A stretch of 64,000 bases of DNA from Cheiracanthium punctorium (Eukaryota; Arthropoda; Arachnida; Araneae; Cheiracanthiidae). The position numbers and the translations under genes were made by a program. This document shows positions 11,170 to 22,580 of this stretch, piece after piece; position 1 is the first letter of the stretch; each line of letters begins with the position of its first letter. Under the pieces are notes generated by a model that was not told where the DNA came from, did not search any database, and worked only from the letters and a program-made list of their open reading frames with translations. Location of the stretch: positions 1,364,001 through 1,428,000 of the forward strand of contig JAWZYV010013141.1 of NCBI GenBank assembly GCA_038373885.1, read 5' to 3'.

Positions 11170-12350
11170 ACAGATTTTTTTTAAAATTCCACTCGTCTTA
11201 TTTACCACACCTGCGCTATTGATTTTTAAAACAATTATGATAATAATAACAACAATAATAATATTTCCCTTTACACTTTCAAGTACCGGGCCCCCCTTGT
11301 ATGATGCACGACTTAATCTATTCTAAATAAAGCCAATTTTAATAAAATATATGTCTTCAATGTTTTAAAATACTTATGTATGCCCTCAAATAATCTCTAG
11401 ATTTTAGGACGAAGACTGTTTGTTCTGAAATTTTGGTTTGGAGCGGTGAGGCTGTTTCGGACACACCCTCACAAAAAGAAAATACCCACACAAAAAGAAA
11501 ACACACACACCCACATACACACAAAAAAATACAATTGCCCGAATCAACCCCACTTTACGCCATTTTTAAAAGAATGTTACAAGAGCATAACAACACGAGC
11601 AAAGAGCATAAAATTACGGGAGTCCCGGGTTAGTAGGGGCAGAGTTTTTAGTTATTGATTTTAAGTTTTGTTTATGTTTTCCAACAAAACTGAACTGCAA
11701 CTTTCAAGCACAGACATTTGGGTTTAAAAACCCAGGAGTTCTGAGTTTGTTATGTGCGTACATCATGTTTAACGGAAGATTGAAATAAGAGAAAAAATAT
11801 ACTCCATCTTAGCCCTTCGAGGGGACAGCTGCCTTTACTGTTTGACAAACGATTAGATAAAAACATAAACATCCGGGTTAGATGCGGAAAAGGGCCGGTT
11901 TGTTGTTGGGGGTGCAAGTCAGATGTGCGCTTGCCGCTAAATTATTCACCTTCACTGGCAGCTTGCCAATATTTTATGCCAAATGCAGTCAAACAGTATC
12001 TATGGGGTAAGTTCGCACATCTATACTGATATAATAGTCAGAGTTTGTATCTTTAAAAGCACTTTCTGAAATTACCTGCCAGATTTGAAAAACCCATTTT
12101 CTGATAACCCGTTTAAGGAGGGGGGATTATACACTATAAAACATCCCCCATGCACCATCTACAGGAAGTAAATAAAAATTGAACCGCCCTATAATTTTTT
12201 ACTCCACTCTTAAAAATTTGTTGCAATATTTCACCAAAACATGTTACTAAAAAACTTGGTTACACAGAAATATTCGCCATTTTCCACTAAGAAATGAAGC
12301 TCAATATTCTTGAATACAAATTCTAAAATCTACTGAATTATCAGAACAAG
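11170..12350. other. Single-copy stretch with simple CA-rich sequence
   Basis: Contains an interrupted CA-rich tract (about 11455-11530) that produces spurious ORFs rich in H, T and K. A GGGTAAGT donor-like site lies near 12006, after a GC-richer segment (11880-12010). No exon could be defined. Confidence 0.4.
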
Positions 12351-12770
12351 ATTTTTATTGTAAAAAATCATTCAATTCTCGTACGTTAAACTTATATCAC
12401 ATTTAAAAATAGAAATACAGATTAATAGGACTTCAGTTTCTTTTCTCATTTCTCTGTAAGAAAAATACAGACGAAACCAATAAACGAGGTACAACGAGCT
12501 TTTCTTTCAATATATATATGTTAAAAAAATATTTTTAATTTTTCGATCGGGCGATATTGTAGTTCTTCAACGGATTTCTCGTCCAAGTAGTGTAATTAAC
12601 TTTTTTTTTTAATATCTTAGACTGCTTGGAATGAAGAAATTGAATCTTTTGTCTAAGTAGCATGAGATAATATATAGTGATTTTAACAAAGCGTGGTAAT
12701 GAAGTATCTGAGAACTGTAGTCACAGTTTACAGTTTCCCAGAATTGCTCTAAAAATCTACCTGGTACGGT

Positions 12771-12784
12771 GGGGGGGGGGGGGG
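12771..12784. repeat. Poly-G tract
   Basis: Fourteen consecutive G residues. They are absent at the homologous position in unit B (near 23637). Confidence 0.9.
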
Positions 12785-13195
12785 AGAGCTGCTGAAAGAG
12801 TACAAAAATTAGCATGAGACGAAATGTTTTATAAAACATTAAGAAGAAATTTGCTGTGATTTTATATTTTTATAGTGTGACACGGTTACCTATCAATTAA
12901 AAAATTCTTATGCACTTCGGTCATTTACTGTAAGCTTTGTTTGTTAAATTAGGTGCGAATTTAATGATCTAGATAGCCGTGGTATTCAAACCTTTTGTCT
13001 AAAACTGTAAGTCATATGTTTGTTAAACACAGCTTAAAACACAAATTAAGGTCATAAAGTTCGAAAAAGATAACTATTTTGATTCTAGTTTTATGTATTA
13101 ATACGCTATTCATAAAACGCAGTTGATTAATATTGAATGAGTGGGTTTAGGATGAATTAATATTACCGAGCAGCAGCTATCCAAATATATTGTTG

Positions 13196-14124
13196 AATAA
13201 TAGTGTTAAGAGTTTCGGGATTGTTCTACCCTTCAAGGGTTAAATACAGTCTAAAATTCGTCATCCACGCTTCAAGTAATTAAAATTCGCCTTTTTGTTG
13301 CATCACAATTAATTAACTAGAACGGGGAGCTTTGGGTGTCCCCGTTGCTTAACGTAAGATTTTCCCGCATTTTCGAGAAATATTGGTGCTGGAGCTTGGC
13401 TGGTTTTGCTATTAGAAACTTATTTTTGGCGCGAAAGTCGTCCAGCTTGGCGATATTTTGGAAATTTGGCGCGATTTCACTAATGGGATATTTATTTACT
13501 TGCATTCGTATTACGCAATAGCCTAGTATTTCAACTGCATTTCTATTACGCAATCAAAATTGGGATTTTTCTGGAGTCTCGAGAAATTGCTACAGATCTC
13601 GGCCAGTCTATATGAGAGGCGCGAAAGGTGACATTTAATTGCTGCAGTTTGTTAAGAGACGCTAGCTCTGTTGAGAATCTGTGTGCTTTGTCGTATTACG
13701 TGCTTTTGAAGCGGTTTTCACTTGTTTTTAGAAGCTTGTTTTTGAATGCTGTTTTTGAATAAGTTATTGTTTTATGCTGGGGAATAGATGCCAATTTTAC
13801 TCGTGAATTTCCACTGAATTTTTGTCTGTGGTAGCATTTTATTGTGTGAGAAATATAGCATTTGATTATTATCAATTAAGTTACTGCTTATTAATCCCAC
13901 TAAATTGTACGGTAACAGACTGTTATTCGACACACTAGAATCAATGAAATTTGTGTTTCATCCAGAAAAATGCACTGTTTACTGTCATACACCCCTACTC
14001 GCGATTTTGCTCGGGTTACCACCGGCTGCGTATCCGCCCGATGACAGCCCGGGCAAAATTGTTACAAAGGTTAGACTCAAACGACGAACCCGAAAATTAA
14101 GCAGAGTTTTCTGCAGCAATACTC
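13196..14124 (+). mobile_element. Candidate solo LTR, insertion specific to unit A
   Basis: Unit B passes directly from TAGAATAAT to CACTGATTTAAATCC, whereas unit A has about 930 extra bases between the matching flanks. The insert begins near TGTTAAGAGTTTCGGG and ends near GCGTAATACA, which fits the TG...CA form of a long terminal repeat. It contains a promoter-like part (TCTATATGAGAGGCGCG near 13605) within a GC-richer zone, then a long T-rich leader. No target duplication is visible, and there is no coding sequence, primer-binding site or second LTR. A non-LTR-type insertion remains possible. Confidence 0.4.
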
Positions 14125-14912
14125 GCGTAATACAACTGATTTAAATCCATTTTGAGGAATTCTTCCACAAAAACTTTCATTAATTAGTTTTATTTGAAAT
14201 GAAAAAGAAGTTCAATTAAAACTACTTAATCAAACAATACGTTTAGTTAAAATGACATTAATGTTTTAAAATCTGAAGATTTATTTTCAGTATTTCTTTT
14301 TCTCGTAATTAAAACAAATATATGCCAATGTTTTTTAATTAAAAAGCTTTTTAAGTAAATACGTTTAATAAAACAGAATTATGTTCATTTTTCTCCTAAT
14401 GAAACATTGTTAAGTTAAATACGTTATGTATAAAAAATAAAAATCAGCTTAATGAGACGATATGAAAATAACATTTAAATAATTAACAATCTCAATTAAG
14501 AAAACAATAAGATTCCTATCATATTTTGGTTTGCATCTGAAAAATAATGATACTGCGGGATTTATTCTGATTTATAATTTTCAATAACATCTTTGTATTA
14601 TTTATGCAGTCTTCGCATCGTTTAGTGAAAATAAAATTTGACGCAGAGAAATCAATACATATTTTTTGTCATTTTTTATAAACGCTTTCCCATTAAATTT
14701 TAATTACCATAACAATCGCCAAATAAGACAAAAGCATTAAATATTCTGTTTGATCAATGATACACAATGATAAAAATAGTTAACCGGAAGGCTGCAATGC
14801 AGAAATACATGTTCATAAGCTTGGAAATTATTTATGATTTGGGTTTTCCCTGCCTTAGTTACCACAAGTATCTATCAGTTACTACGATATTTATACATAT
14901 GATTTCTTTGTA

Positions 14913-15317
14913 TTAGGTTGTAACGAAAGTTTCCCGCCACCATAAACATTGTCAGTAAACAGTTTGCGTTGGCGTATTTGCTCATATTTTGTCAAACGAT
15001 TTTTGGCATTTGAAAGAAAGAGACTTACTTTATAACTCTGTGTTATGAAATATGTAAAAAAAATATAGTTATCATTGAGTACAAGGTGTGTCAAATGGAA
15101 CTATCACTCTAGAGGATTAGAACCATCATTTACTTCCAGTTGTGTTGCAAAAAGTCAGCTATAGAATATCAACGAATAATGAGTACAGCTTTAAATACTA
15201 TTGTTGCATCACGTGACACTGTGCAGGTTTGGTACCGAAAGTTCAAAAAGAGTTATCTAAGGACTTAGAAGTTAGTTTTTCAAGCAGATTTGGCGGGAAA
15301 CTTTCGTTACAACCTGA
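14913..15317 (+). mobile_element. Mariner-derived MITE with HTH remnant
   Basis: TA-flanked (14911-14912, 15318-15319). The ends TTAGGTTGTAACGAAAGTTT and (inverted) TCAGGTTGTAACGAAAGTTT match for 26 of 27 bases, ending GCCA. Inside, the plus strand near 15210-15260 reads SRDTVQVWYRKFKKSYLRT, resembling the helix-turn-helix end of a mariner transposase (WYRKFKK). Unit B lacks the element at the homologous place (near 25100), so it arrived after the A/B duplication. It is a deletion derivative of a once-coding mariner. Confidence 0.82.
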
Positions 15318-15747
15318 TACTATACTATCTCGCTATTAAGGAATAAAAAACTTTGAAAAAGGTGAAAATTGACCAAAATTACGAAAGAATTCAATTTTTT
15401 AAATCGAACAGTTCTAATGTTTTATGTTTTAAAAAACGCTATCTAAGAGATTGGTATTGAAAATATTGCACATTAACATAATTTTTCTCAGCTTTGAATT
15501 TTTCGAATGATCTGTATTTTCAAAATTCTCCATGCAAATCTTTTGTTTTCATATTTCTTCTAAACTTCTCATGTATGTTTAGAAGGATATTATGAATATG
15601 ATTTGTCACATTCTTAGTAATAATAATAATTTGGGCAAAGATTTATGCATGTTAAATGAAATAAAATAAGTATAAATTCTGAAAAATAGCATGACATCAT
15701 GAACTGCTCTTTCTAAAATTAATATGCGTGCAATTTAATGTAAGTTC

Positions 15748-15779
15748 CCAAGTGTAGAGTTAGACTTTTACACTTGGGT
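15748..15779. repeat. Short hairpin CCCAAGTGTA / TACACTTGGG
   Basis: Perfect 10-bp arms with a loop of about 12 bases. It resembles neither a terminator nor a tRNA. It may be mutational in origin. Confidence 0.65.
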
Positions 15780-15937
15780 TTAACTTGTTTAGAAGAATTC
15801 GGCTTTCTAAAGCACTGGAGGTACCTGGAGAATTTTGACAATTTGTTATTTCTGAGTTTACTTTTCAGCAAAAAGTACCTATTTAGTCTAAAAATAATTA
15901 TTTCTGGGATTTAAATTTGATAAAAACAGTATAGAAA

Positions 15938-16204
15938 ATGTATCTTATTTATCCTTATCTTAAATACAGCGTTCAAAATAAAAAAAAACTCGTATTTGAC
16001 GACCCTTGCACCCTTAAGAATAATATACATAGCAAGAATGTAGAATTCCCAGTGACACGCAAAAAACTTCCAATGGACAGACATTATTTAGAGTGCATTT
16101 TAGAAACATTCGACTGCACCAAACAAAAGCAAACTATAATATTAAATAGCTACTGTTCACAAATATTAAATTTAAAATATGACAAACGAATGCTAGATAA
16201 TTAG
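15938..16204 (+). CDS. Unrecognised 88-codon ORF in unit A
   Basis: Opens at ATG 15938 and runs to TAG, with a fairly normal amino-acid mix (MYLIYPYLKY at the start, four Cys in the second half). I recognise no domain. Its last third lies in DNA that matches unit B (AATGGACAGACATT at 16074 and 25222), but the frame is not kept there. That argues against a conserved protein. A chance ORF or a decayed exon are both possible. Confidence 0.15.
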   Translation: MYLIYPYLKYSVQNKKKLVFDDPCTLKNNIHSKNVEFPVTRKKLPMDRHYLECILETFDCTKQKQTIILNSYCSQILNLKYDKRMLDN

Positions 16205-17005
16205 ATTATTATTAGGTATATTGCACTGAAAATTGGATGTCAAAGAACGGAAATTTCACCTCAACCGCTTAGAGGGTTAAAATTGACGTATTTAGTCCCT
16301 CTGTACTTGGAATACTGAAAGAACACTGTTACACATAAAAATGCAATTTTCAAAACAGCATTTGAAATATATGTATATATATAATTCGCTGTAGGTTATA
16401 TATATATAATCTACTATAAAGTTCAAATAACCGAAAAACTTTGTATAAAATATTCAAAATCATATCACTGCACTTTTATAAATTAGCTTATAAATAAAAT
16501 CTTTGGTGTAACCGTACCGGGTTGCACCACTCCAAAACAAAACTTTTACCGCCGTTAGCCTAAAAATATTATTATGCTTGAAAACGTTAAGTTAAAAAAA
16601 AGAATTATGCTTAAAAACGTCATAAAATCCAAATGATTGTTACAATCGGCTTCGATTTTCAACAGTTATGCAATATATATAGATATATATATTGAAGGAA
16701 ATTCGCGGTGCTTTAAAAAATCCATCCTTTTTCTCTGATTTTCAGGAATGTTTTTGCTAATTTTAGCTTCAGGAATTTTTTTTATTTGGGTAGAAAAGTT
16801 AAAAGCTGTATCATATACGTCATAGTTTTATTTTCAGACTTACCGACTCGCAATTTTGCGATTTATTAAAAAGTTTAATTTTAAAAAATTGTTATGAAAT
16901 TCACACCATTGGGTTAATAGTCTTGCACATGTCTAGAAATACGTTAAAAAATACATGGGGTGTGAATGTAAAATTTTCTACTTTAAAAATCTAAACACCA
17001 GCATC

Positions 17006-17548
17006 CAGGGTGCGAACTGAACATTTTCTCCAGGGGGGGACATTTGAAAGTAAACATCCTCCAGGGGGGGACATTTGAAAGTAAACATCCTCCAGGGGGG
17101 GACAGATAAAATGAAGAAGGGGGGAAGGTGCAAATGCTTCCCTCACATGATATTACTTAACAAATGCAGTCGCCAACACGTGTGGAAACTGACTTATATT
17201 CGAACAAAAGTCATAGATTGTTTGTTCTATGAAATCACAGATACACAGTCTACATACAATGTACCTGTATTGGAAGCTACCCTTGAGGGTTTTTAGCTTA
17301 GAAAAGAGACGAAATTTTAAGGCAGTCGCCTTAGAGTATAGTAACAAACGATAACATACCACCTTCATTTTGACTTCTTGACTTCCCAAACTGAATCCCA
17401 AAATCTTCACTCACCAGTTTAATATTTCTTCAGCAGGGGATAAATAATATCCCTGGCAGGGATCCATTAATATTTCTCTAGCCAGGGATATTACATTCTT
17501 CAGCCGGGGACGATCCCCGGCATCCCCCCCCCGTCAATTCGCACCCTG
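17006..17548. mobile_element. hAT-type MITE with perfect 8-bp TSD
   Basis: The ends CAGGGTGCGAACTGAA and (inverted) CAGGGTGCGAATTGAC are flanked by CCAGCATC at 16998-17005 and 17549-17556, an exact 8-bp duplication. The G-rich left part (CCAGGGGGG) and C-rich right part are inverted counterparts. A 31-bp unit, starting ACATTTGAAAGTAAACATCC and ending in a G run, is tandemly repeated at 17040-17070 and 17071-17101. The element has no transposase and is absent from unit B, so it inserted after the older duplication. ORFs at 17075-17410 are incidental. Confidence 0.88.
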
Positions 17549-17579
17549 CCAGCATCTCGCATGCACTACCATGAGTGAG

Positions 17580-17889
17580 ACACAGATCAGAGATCTGAAC
17601 GGGCCGAAAATTTCAAGCCCCGCCCGGCCCGGGCCCGGATTAACAATCACCTCGACCCGGCCCAGAACCAAAATAAAAATTTAGGAATGGCCCAGCTCGG
17701 ACCGTTCAAAAATCACAATTTAAAGCCCGACCCGGCGCGTAGCCAAACTAAATTGAGGAATGGCTCGTTCAGGCCAGTTTAAAAATCATGATTTAAAGCT
17801 CAGCCCTGCCCGGACAGACCCGAACTAATTTAAATTAACTTATCGTTTTATTAAATTAGTTCGGGAGTCATATTTTAACACTGATTTTA

Positions 17890-17945
<56 letters not shown>

Positions 17946-18370
17946 CACATATATATATACATATAATGTAGTATATAAAACAGAGTGATTAATTTATACG
18001 ATAACAACAATTTAAACTGCAGAAACTGTATAAATTTAAATTGAATTTAATTACGGGCAAGAAATTATATTGTACTGCCTGAACTACTATGACTGCTCAT
18101 GCGTATTCTGGGACCACTTGATTAGAAGCCAGAGCGCAGACCACTTGACCAGAAGATTCGCTAATACATCGAATTTGATAACATCAATAATTATAGCTGC
18201 TTTTTAATGCACTGTAAGCATACATATATTTCATATTTTGATTTTACGTTCTTGACATTAGAAAATGTACGTCGCAAGCATTTTTCGATCAAGGCCTGGT
18301 TTGGCCCGAAAGAAAAAAAGGCCAAAGGCTGGCCGGCCGGACCTTCACTAAATTTCATCTTGCTGTGAAG
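17580..18370. repeat. GC-rich GGCCCGG-type repeat with diverged tandem units
   Basis: Begins AACGGGCCGAAAATTTC and contains repeated CCCGGCCCGG motifs. Two units of about 70 bp (GGAATGGCCCAGCTCGGACC at 17684; GGAATGGCTCGTTCAGGCCA at 17757) share AAAATCAnnATTTAAAGC. Similar motifs (GGCCTGGTTTGGCCCGAA, GGCTGGCCGGCCGGACC) reappear at 18290-18345, so one element broken by AT-rich sequence is plausible. Class undetermined. Confidence 0.5.
17895..17942. repeat. (TA)24 microsatellite
   Basis: Uninterrupted TA dinucleotides, followed by a degenerate AT/AC tail to about 17965. Confidence 0.95.
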
Positions 18371-18819
18371 ACCCAAGTCCGGCAGATAAGAAAAAACGTA
18401 CAGATGCGAAACTGGAAAATTGCGACCCCTATTCCGATCGATCTGAAATTTGCTATGACTGATACATGCTGCAAGATCAGAGTCACCACTCTACATGTAT
18501 ACTATTATCTATCTTATGAATTGTATTAGATTAGAGACTAGAAATTCAAATTTCGTCCGTTGCATTCCTGCCGTGTTAGTACGCACGGTAATTAGTAAAT
18601 CACGGACTAAACCAAATAAAATCAGCTTAATATTTTTAATGAAGTTTTCTGACTTAACGTGTTGGAACATATAAATGGTTTTCTTTCTTGATTTTGACAA
18701 AGAATAAATAGATTAATGTATAAGTACTTCTAGTAAATAAATAAAATATATGAATCAGTAATTTTCAATCTTGAAAAATTTAACCTGGCTAACTTGAAAA
18801 AAAAAATTATGAAACTTTT

Positions 18820-19080
18820 ATCTGCTCACAAGCCTGTAAGCCTCACAAGCCGTACAGCAGCTTAATATAATAAAGTCTAGTAATTTAGGAACAAGTGGCA
18901 CGTGGGTGGCATTCAAGTTTCTTAACGCAATTATGATTTTTTTTCTACCTTCATATAACAATGAGCGGCTGGTTTTTAAATTGAAACAGGCCCCAAGAAC
19001 ACCTGAAGCATACGAAACACAAGACAACTTAATTATGTAGCTGACATTTTCTGAATGCTGTCTTAACATCAACAAATGCG
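18820..19080 (-). other. Block well conserved between units A and B, with degenerate ORF
   Basis: On the minus strand this stretch and 26150-26405 align nearly throughout (TTAAGACAGCATTCAGAAAATG against TTAAGGCAGCATTAAGAAAATG; CTTGGGGCCTGTTTCAAT against CTTGGGGCTTGTTTTAAT). Conservation is better than in neighbouring A/B sequence. Unit A is open for 85 codons on this strand (18818-19075), containing ALRNLNATHVPLVPK. Unit B has a TAA in the same frame near its start and a frameshift, though the similar ALRNLNANYVTRVPR survives. This could be a decayed exon or a conserved non-coding block. No family is recognised. Confidence 0.4.
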
Positions 19081-20429
19081 TTACTTAAGAATCGCATACG
19101 AATGGCTACGTGCATACAAAGTTTTACGTTTGGTGGTTATTATTCCTTGTTAGAATAGTTTAACTCACGTTCGAAAAAAATGCTTTTTTTTACAAGGAGT
19201 TTAAGTTATTATTTGGTAACGATTTTATGTTTAATGTGTTTAAAGGTTTCATGCATGAACAAAAAATTAATTGAGATGAGAATATTTCATTCTACGTAAT
19301 ATTTTATGAAAATGCTATAGGTAAATAAAAAATAATATTTTTGAAAGTTTTTAACAAACTTAAACTAAAATATTATAGACAAGAATGATCAGCAATCTTT
19401 TCATTAAAAATCCATTATTGAAGCATTATCAATAAACATAGATATACTGGATAAGGCTTTTTGAAGTGTTTAATTTAACGTAATTTATTATCCTTATAGT
19501 GTAACATTTTAAGTAATATATAGTACTTATTCTCTCCAAGTTAATTAGTTATTTTATGTAATAAATAAAATATATCATAGATAAAATTTTAAATTTGAAA
19601 CGTTATTTTTAACCAATGTATTGTGCACTTTTTAAATAAGTATTTAAATACGTTGTAATCAAAAGCGATATTTAAAACTCAAATAAATGTGGAAATTCTG
19701 CATAACTATATCTAAATGATTCTTGACCCAACTTTACAAAGTCGACTGCCGTGAAATATGGAAACGAAAATGCTGTCTATTCTCTTATATATACCTATGG
19801 TTTCTCAGAGCAAGGAAATAATATAAAACTTGACCGTTGCTTTACATTTATCGTGAGAGTCCCCGGCTGCACACAGAGTACTGACAGATTCGACATTAGA
19901 AATCATTGACAAAAGAATGGCCCTCTCAAAATTTAGAATTTACATTTCCGTTACATACGACAGATTTTGATTTCAATCTCCTTACCATGCTCGTATTCTG
20001 ATGCCTGTTTGTTTAAGTTTAAAGAGAAAGGGTTGTAGGGTATTTTTCGAGAGGAAAAATTCTCACAAATGACTAATTCGACACAGTTCGCCCATTCCAT
20101 TCAACTGAACTAAACTCTTGCGAAAGATTTTGTGGAGTTCAGATTAAAGACTTTAACTAGAAGTTTGTGTAAATGCCCGTGCAGTTTTAATCTGCTTTAG
20201 AAAAGATGCGCAAATATTTATTTTAAGTATTCCTTTTTTAAGTATTCGTGTATTTTAATTATTCGTATATACTATTTTAAGTATTCGTGCAAATAGAATA
20301 TAGTTAATACGGTTGTTGATCTCAAACATCGGAGAAATGCATAAATTTAGCAGTTCCATCCGGTAAAATAAACTTCCACTTCCACAAAGTGTTGTGTTCA
20401 TAAGTTTCATAAAGTTGTGGTACCATAAC

Positions 20430-21055
20430 GGGAGTTCATAAAGTAAGGTACCAAGAGCTCTCACGGATGCCCATATATCCCAACAGAATGAAATTCCATG
20501 TCTTGGTACAACGACCATCAAATTCCACCCGCATATTGTCTAGGTTACATATGTTTGGCTACAGCGCTTCCGATGAACATCCTCCGTACGACCCAGATCT
20601 CGTACCCAATTGCATCGCATCGGGCTGTTGAAGAGGCTCCTTCCAGGACAGCATTTCCGAACCGATGCCGCAGCTCAAGACAAAACCAGGTCGCCTCCAC
20701 CGACCTAACCGTTCGTAGTTTTCCTTGATTTCCTAAGAAACGTATCGTAAATACGGGTTAGGGCCCCTTAGAAGGACCCGCATGGAGGCCCCCCCACCAC
20801 CTCTCGGACTAGATTCCTCGTGCAGATAATCGGCCGTAATCGCAAAACAGCCACAGCTGAAGAAGCCGTCGTTAAGTGGCTCAGCCCCCCCCCAGGGAAC
20901 TAATGTTTTGGACTCCGGTTTCTATAGATTAGTATTCAGATTTTTAAAATGCTTTGATGCCCATTAAGGCTATATTGAATTATAATCTGTATCAAATTCC
21001 TTGTCAGTGTGCCTCTTGAATTTCGTGAATAAACTTTTTGTTTAAGGAGCCTGTT
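20430..21055 (+). mobile_element. Deleted mariner, unit A copy
   Basis: Left terminal repeat GGAGTTCATAAAGTAAGGTA at about 20431. The interior preserves transposase scraps on the plus strand: HFRTDAAAQDKT near 20660, TAEEAVVKWLS near 20850-20880, and KCFDAH near 20950. The 3' tail AATAAACTTTTTGTTTAAGGA matches that of the unit B copy (30684-31181), where the right repeat survives. A SINE piece interrupts it at about 20704-20790, and a full SINE cuts off its 3' end at about 21060. Presence in both units shows that it predates the A/B duplication. Confidence 0.75.
20704..20790 (+). mobile_element. SINE body fragment inside the mariner
   Basis: ACCGTTCGTAGTTTTCCTTGATTT...AAATACGGGTTAGGGCCCCTT matches the body of the SINE at 21063 (CGGTCTGGAGTTTTCGTAGG...AATACGCGTTAGAACCCCTT). 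Only the body is present. Confidence 0.55.
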
Positions 21056-21062
21056 GCGCTTC

Positions 21063-21291
21063 ACCATGGCACAGTGGTTATGTCATTGAAAATGGTAGTG
21101 TGGAGATCCCGGGTTCGGATCCCATCGTGCCTGTCGCTCTAGCGGTCTGGAGTTTTCGTAGGTTTTCTCCAGCTGTAACGTGAATACGCGTTAGAACCCC
21201 TTTGAAATTGCTCGTATCGAGACGCTCCCATTCTTGGCAGATCGCCCTGGAGTAGTGTTGCCATAATCACAGAAGAAAAAAAAACAAATAG
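21063..21291 (+). mobile_element. tRNA-derived SINE (family S1), near full length
   Basis: A polymerase III split promoter is visible: box A TGGCACAGTGG (21067-21077) and box B GGTTCGGATCC (21112-21122), at tRNA-like spacing. The family body follows (CGGTCTGGAGTTTT, TTTTCTCCAGCTGTAACGTG, AATACGCGTTAGAACCCC) and an A-rich tail to about 21291. Other members are at 20704, 21358, 34755, 39465, 40254, 48893 and 49690. SINEs are transcribed by Pol III and moved by LINE machinery. No LINE reverse transcriptase is seen in this window. Confidence 0.85.
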
Positions 21292-21357
21292 AGAGCCTGT
21301 TGCCTTAGTATTAGAACAAACCTCTTACTTCAAATGCTCTCTAGTCAAAATGTACAA

Positions 21358-21515
21358 CGGTCTGGAGTTTTGGACTGTTTTCTCCAGATGTAACGATAAC
21401 ACGCGTTAGAACCCCTTCGAAAGCCCACTGCCCAAGTCACCCCACATTTAGGCAGCTAGACTTCACGTAGCTTTGCCTCAACACAAGACAACAAAATATA
21501 CAAAAAAAAAAGACA
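21358..21515 (+). mobile_element. SINE S1, 5'-truncated copy
   Basis: Starts at CGGTCTGGAGTTTTGGACTG, keeps TTTTCTCCAGATGTAACG and CGCGTTAGAACCCCTTCGAA, and ends in an A-rich tail. It lacks boxes A and B. Confidence 0.8.
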
Positions 21516-22127
21516 ATTTCGTTGATTTTCAAAATAATTTCTGAGTAAATAAATTTCACGTCCTAGTCTGAGCAATTCTAATTAGCTCTTTCAGATGACA
21601 CAGTTTGATATTATTCACGTGATTGAAACACGGAGGATTTAAATATTTAAATTGGTGTACAGCTTAGATATTTTCAATTAAGGCAAGGTGAAATATTTCG
21701 CGATGCTATGAGCACCAATTTGGCAAGATTGTGCATAGTAATATGCGGGGAATTATTTTAATGAAAACCACAATGGGAAATGATTACCGACTATGTTTAT
21801 TTCGTAAATTGGAAAAGAATCACCAAAGAACGAAAAGGCCCTATGGGTGGCAAACATCTTTTTAGAAGTTTATAATGCATGAAAAAAATTAGAGTATTCA
21901 GTAATTTCAATAGATAGTAAAATGCTTGTAGAAGTATACGGGAGCATATGACTTCATATTTCGCATACAATCATCGTAGCCAATTCATTATTTCATCATT
22001 GAATAGATGAAACTGGAAATTCATATTTTAGAAATAAATTACAAATTTTAAGCTCTTATACCAACCTTTTCCTTAACAGTATAAATAAAAACACACAAAA
22101 TAAATTAATTCACTAACAAGTTTTCAG

Positions 22128-22162
22128 ATTATTATTATTATTATTACTATTATTATTATTAT
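22128..22162. repeat. (ATT)n microsatellite, unit A
   Basis: Runs of ATT with one interruption (ACT). The orthologous tract in unit B is at 33905-33948. Confidence 0.9.
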
Positions 22163-22385
22163 GTGGGAATAGTGAAATGTTTTCAGTTCAAGAACTGAGA
22201 AATGTTGTTTAAAGCTCACATTTGTTTTGAAATCACAAAATAAACGTACAAAATTGTCATTACATTATTTGCAGACTCAACTAATCATTTTTTTAAGTTT
22301 AAATGTTGTATGCTGATTTGGAAACTGCACACCGGCACTACTCTCTAAAAGCAATTTCTTTTAATTTATCAAGTAACAATAAGCT

Positions 22386-22580
22386 CTTCTCAAACTAATT
22401 GGCTGTTATGAACTATCTTTCCCAAATAATTTTTTCAATGCGTTCAGACATACTTCGATGCAACTGAGTGCAGAAAACAAAAGCGCGTGTTAGTTTAAAT
22501 GAAAAGCTCGTGTCCAATTATCGTATTCATCAGTAAAATAAAGGTGAAGTTTCTGTGAATTTTGAGAAAGACAAAACATG
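22386..22580 (+). promoter_or_regulatory. Conserved block CB, unit A (candidate regulatory element)
   Basis: Begins CAAACTAATTGGCTG and contains TTTAAATGAAA, then CCAATTAT 20 bases after the start of TTTAAAT, then TCAGTAA at 36 bases. Homologous blocks in the same order occur at 34116-34312, 37360-37520 and 46715-46875. The A and B versions are nearly identical over long runs (ACATACTTCGATGCAACTGAG, AAAGCTCGTGTCCAATTAT), far above the surrounding A/B similarity. TCAGT resembles an arthropod initiator and TTTAAAT a weak TATA box, but the spacing is a little long. Promoter, enhancer or non-coding RNA are all open. No ORF spans it. Confidence 0.5.

Noticed and set aside
12609..12839. 76-codon minus ORF through the poly-G tract
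   Set aside because: The P-rich stretch comes from the G14 run. The homologous part of unit B is closed.
21067..21135. Possible functional tRNA gene (boxes A and B present)
   Set aside because: The region cannot be folded into a convincing acceptor stem and anticodon arm, and a SINE body follows directly.
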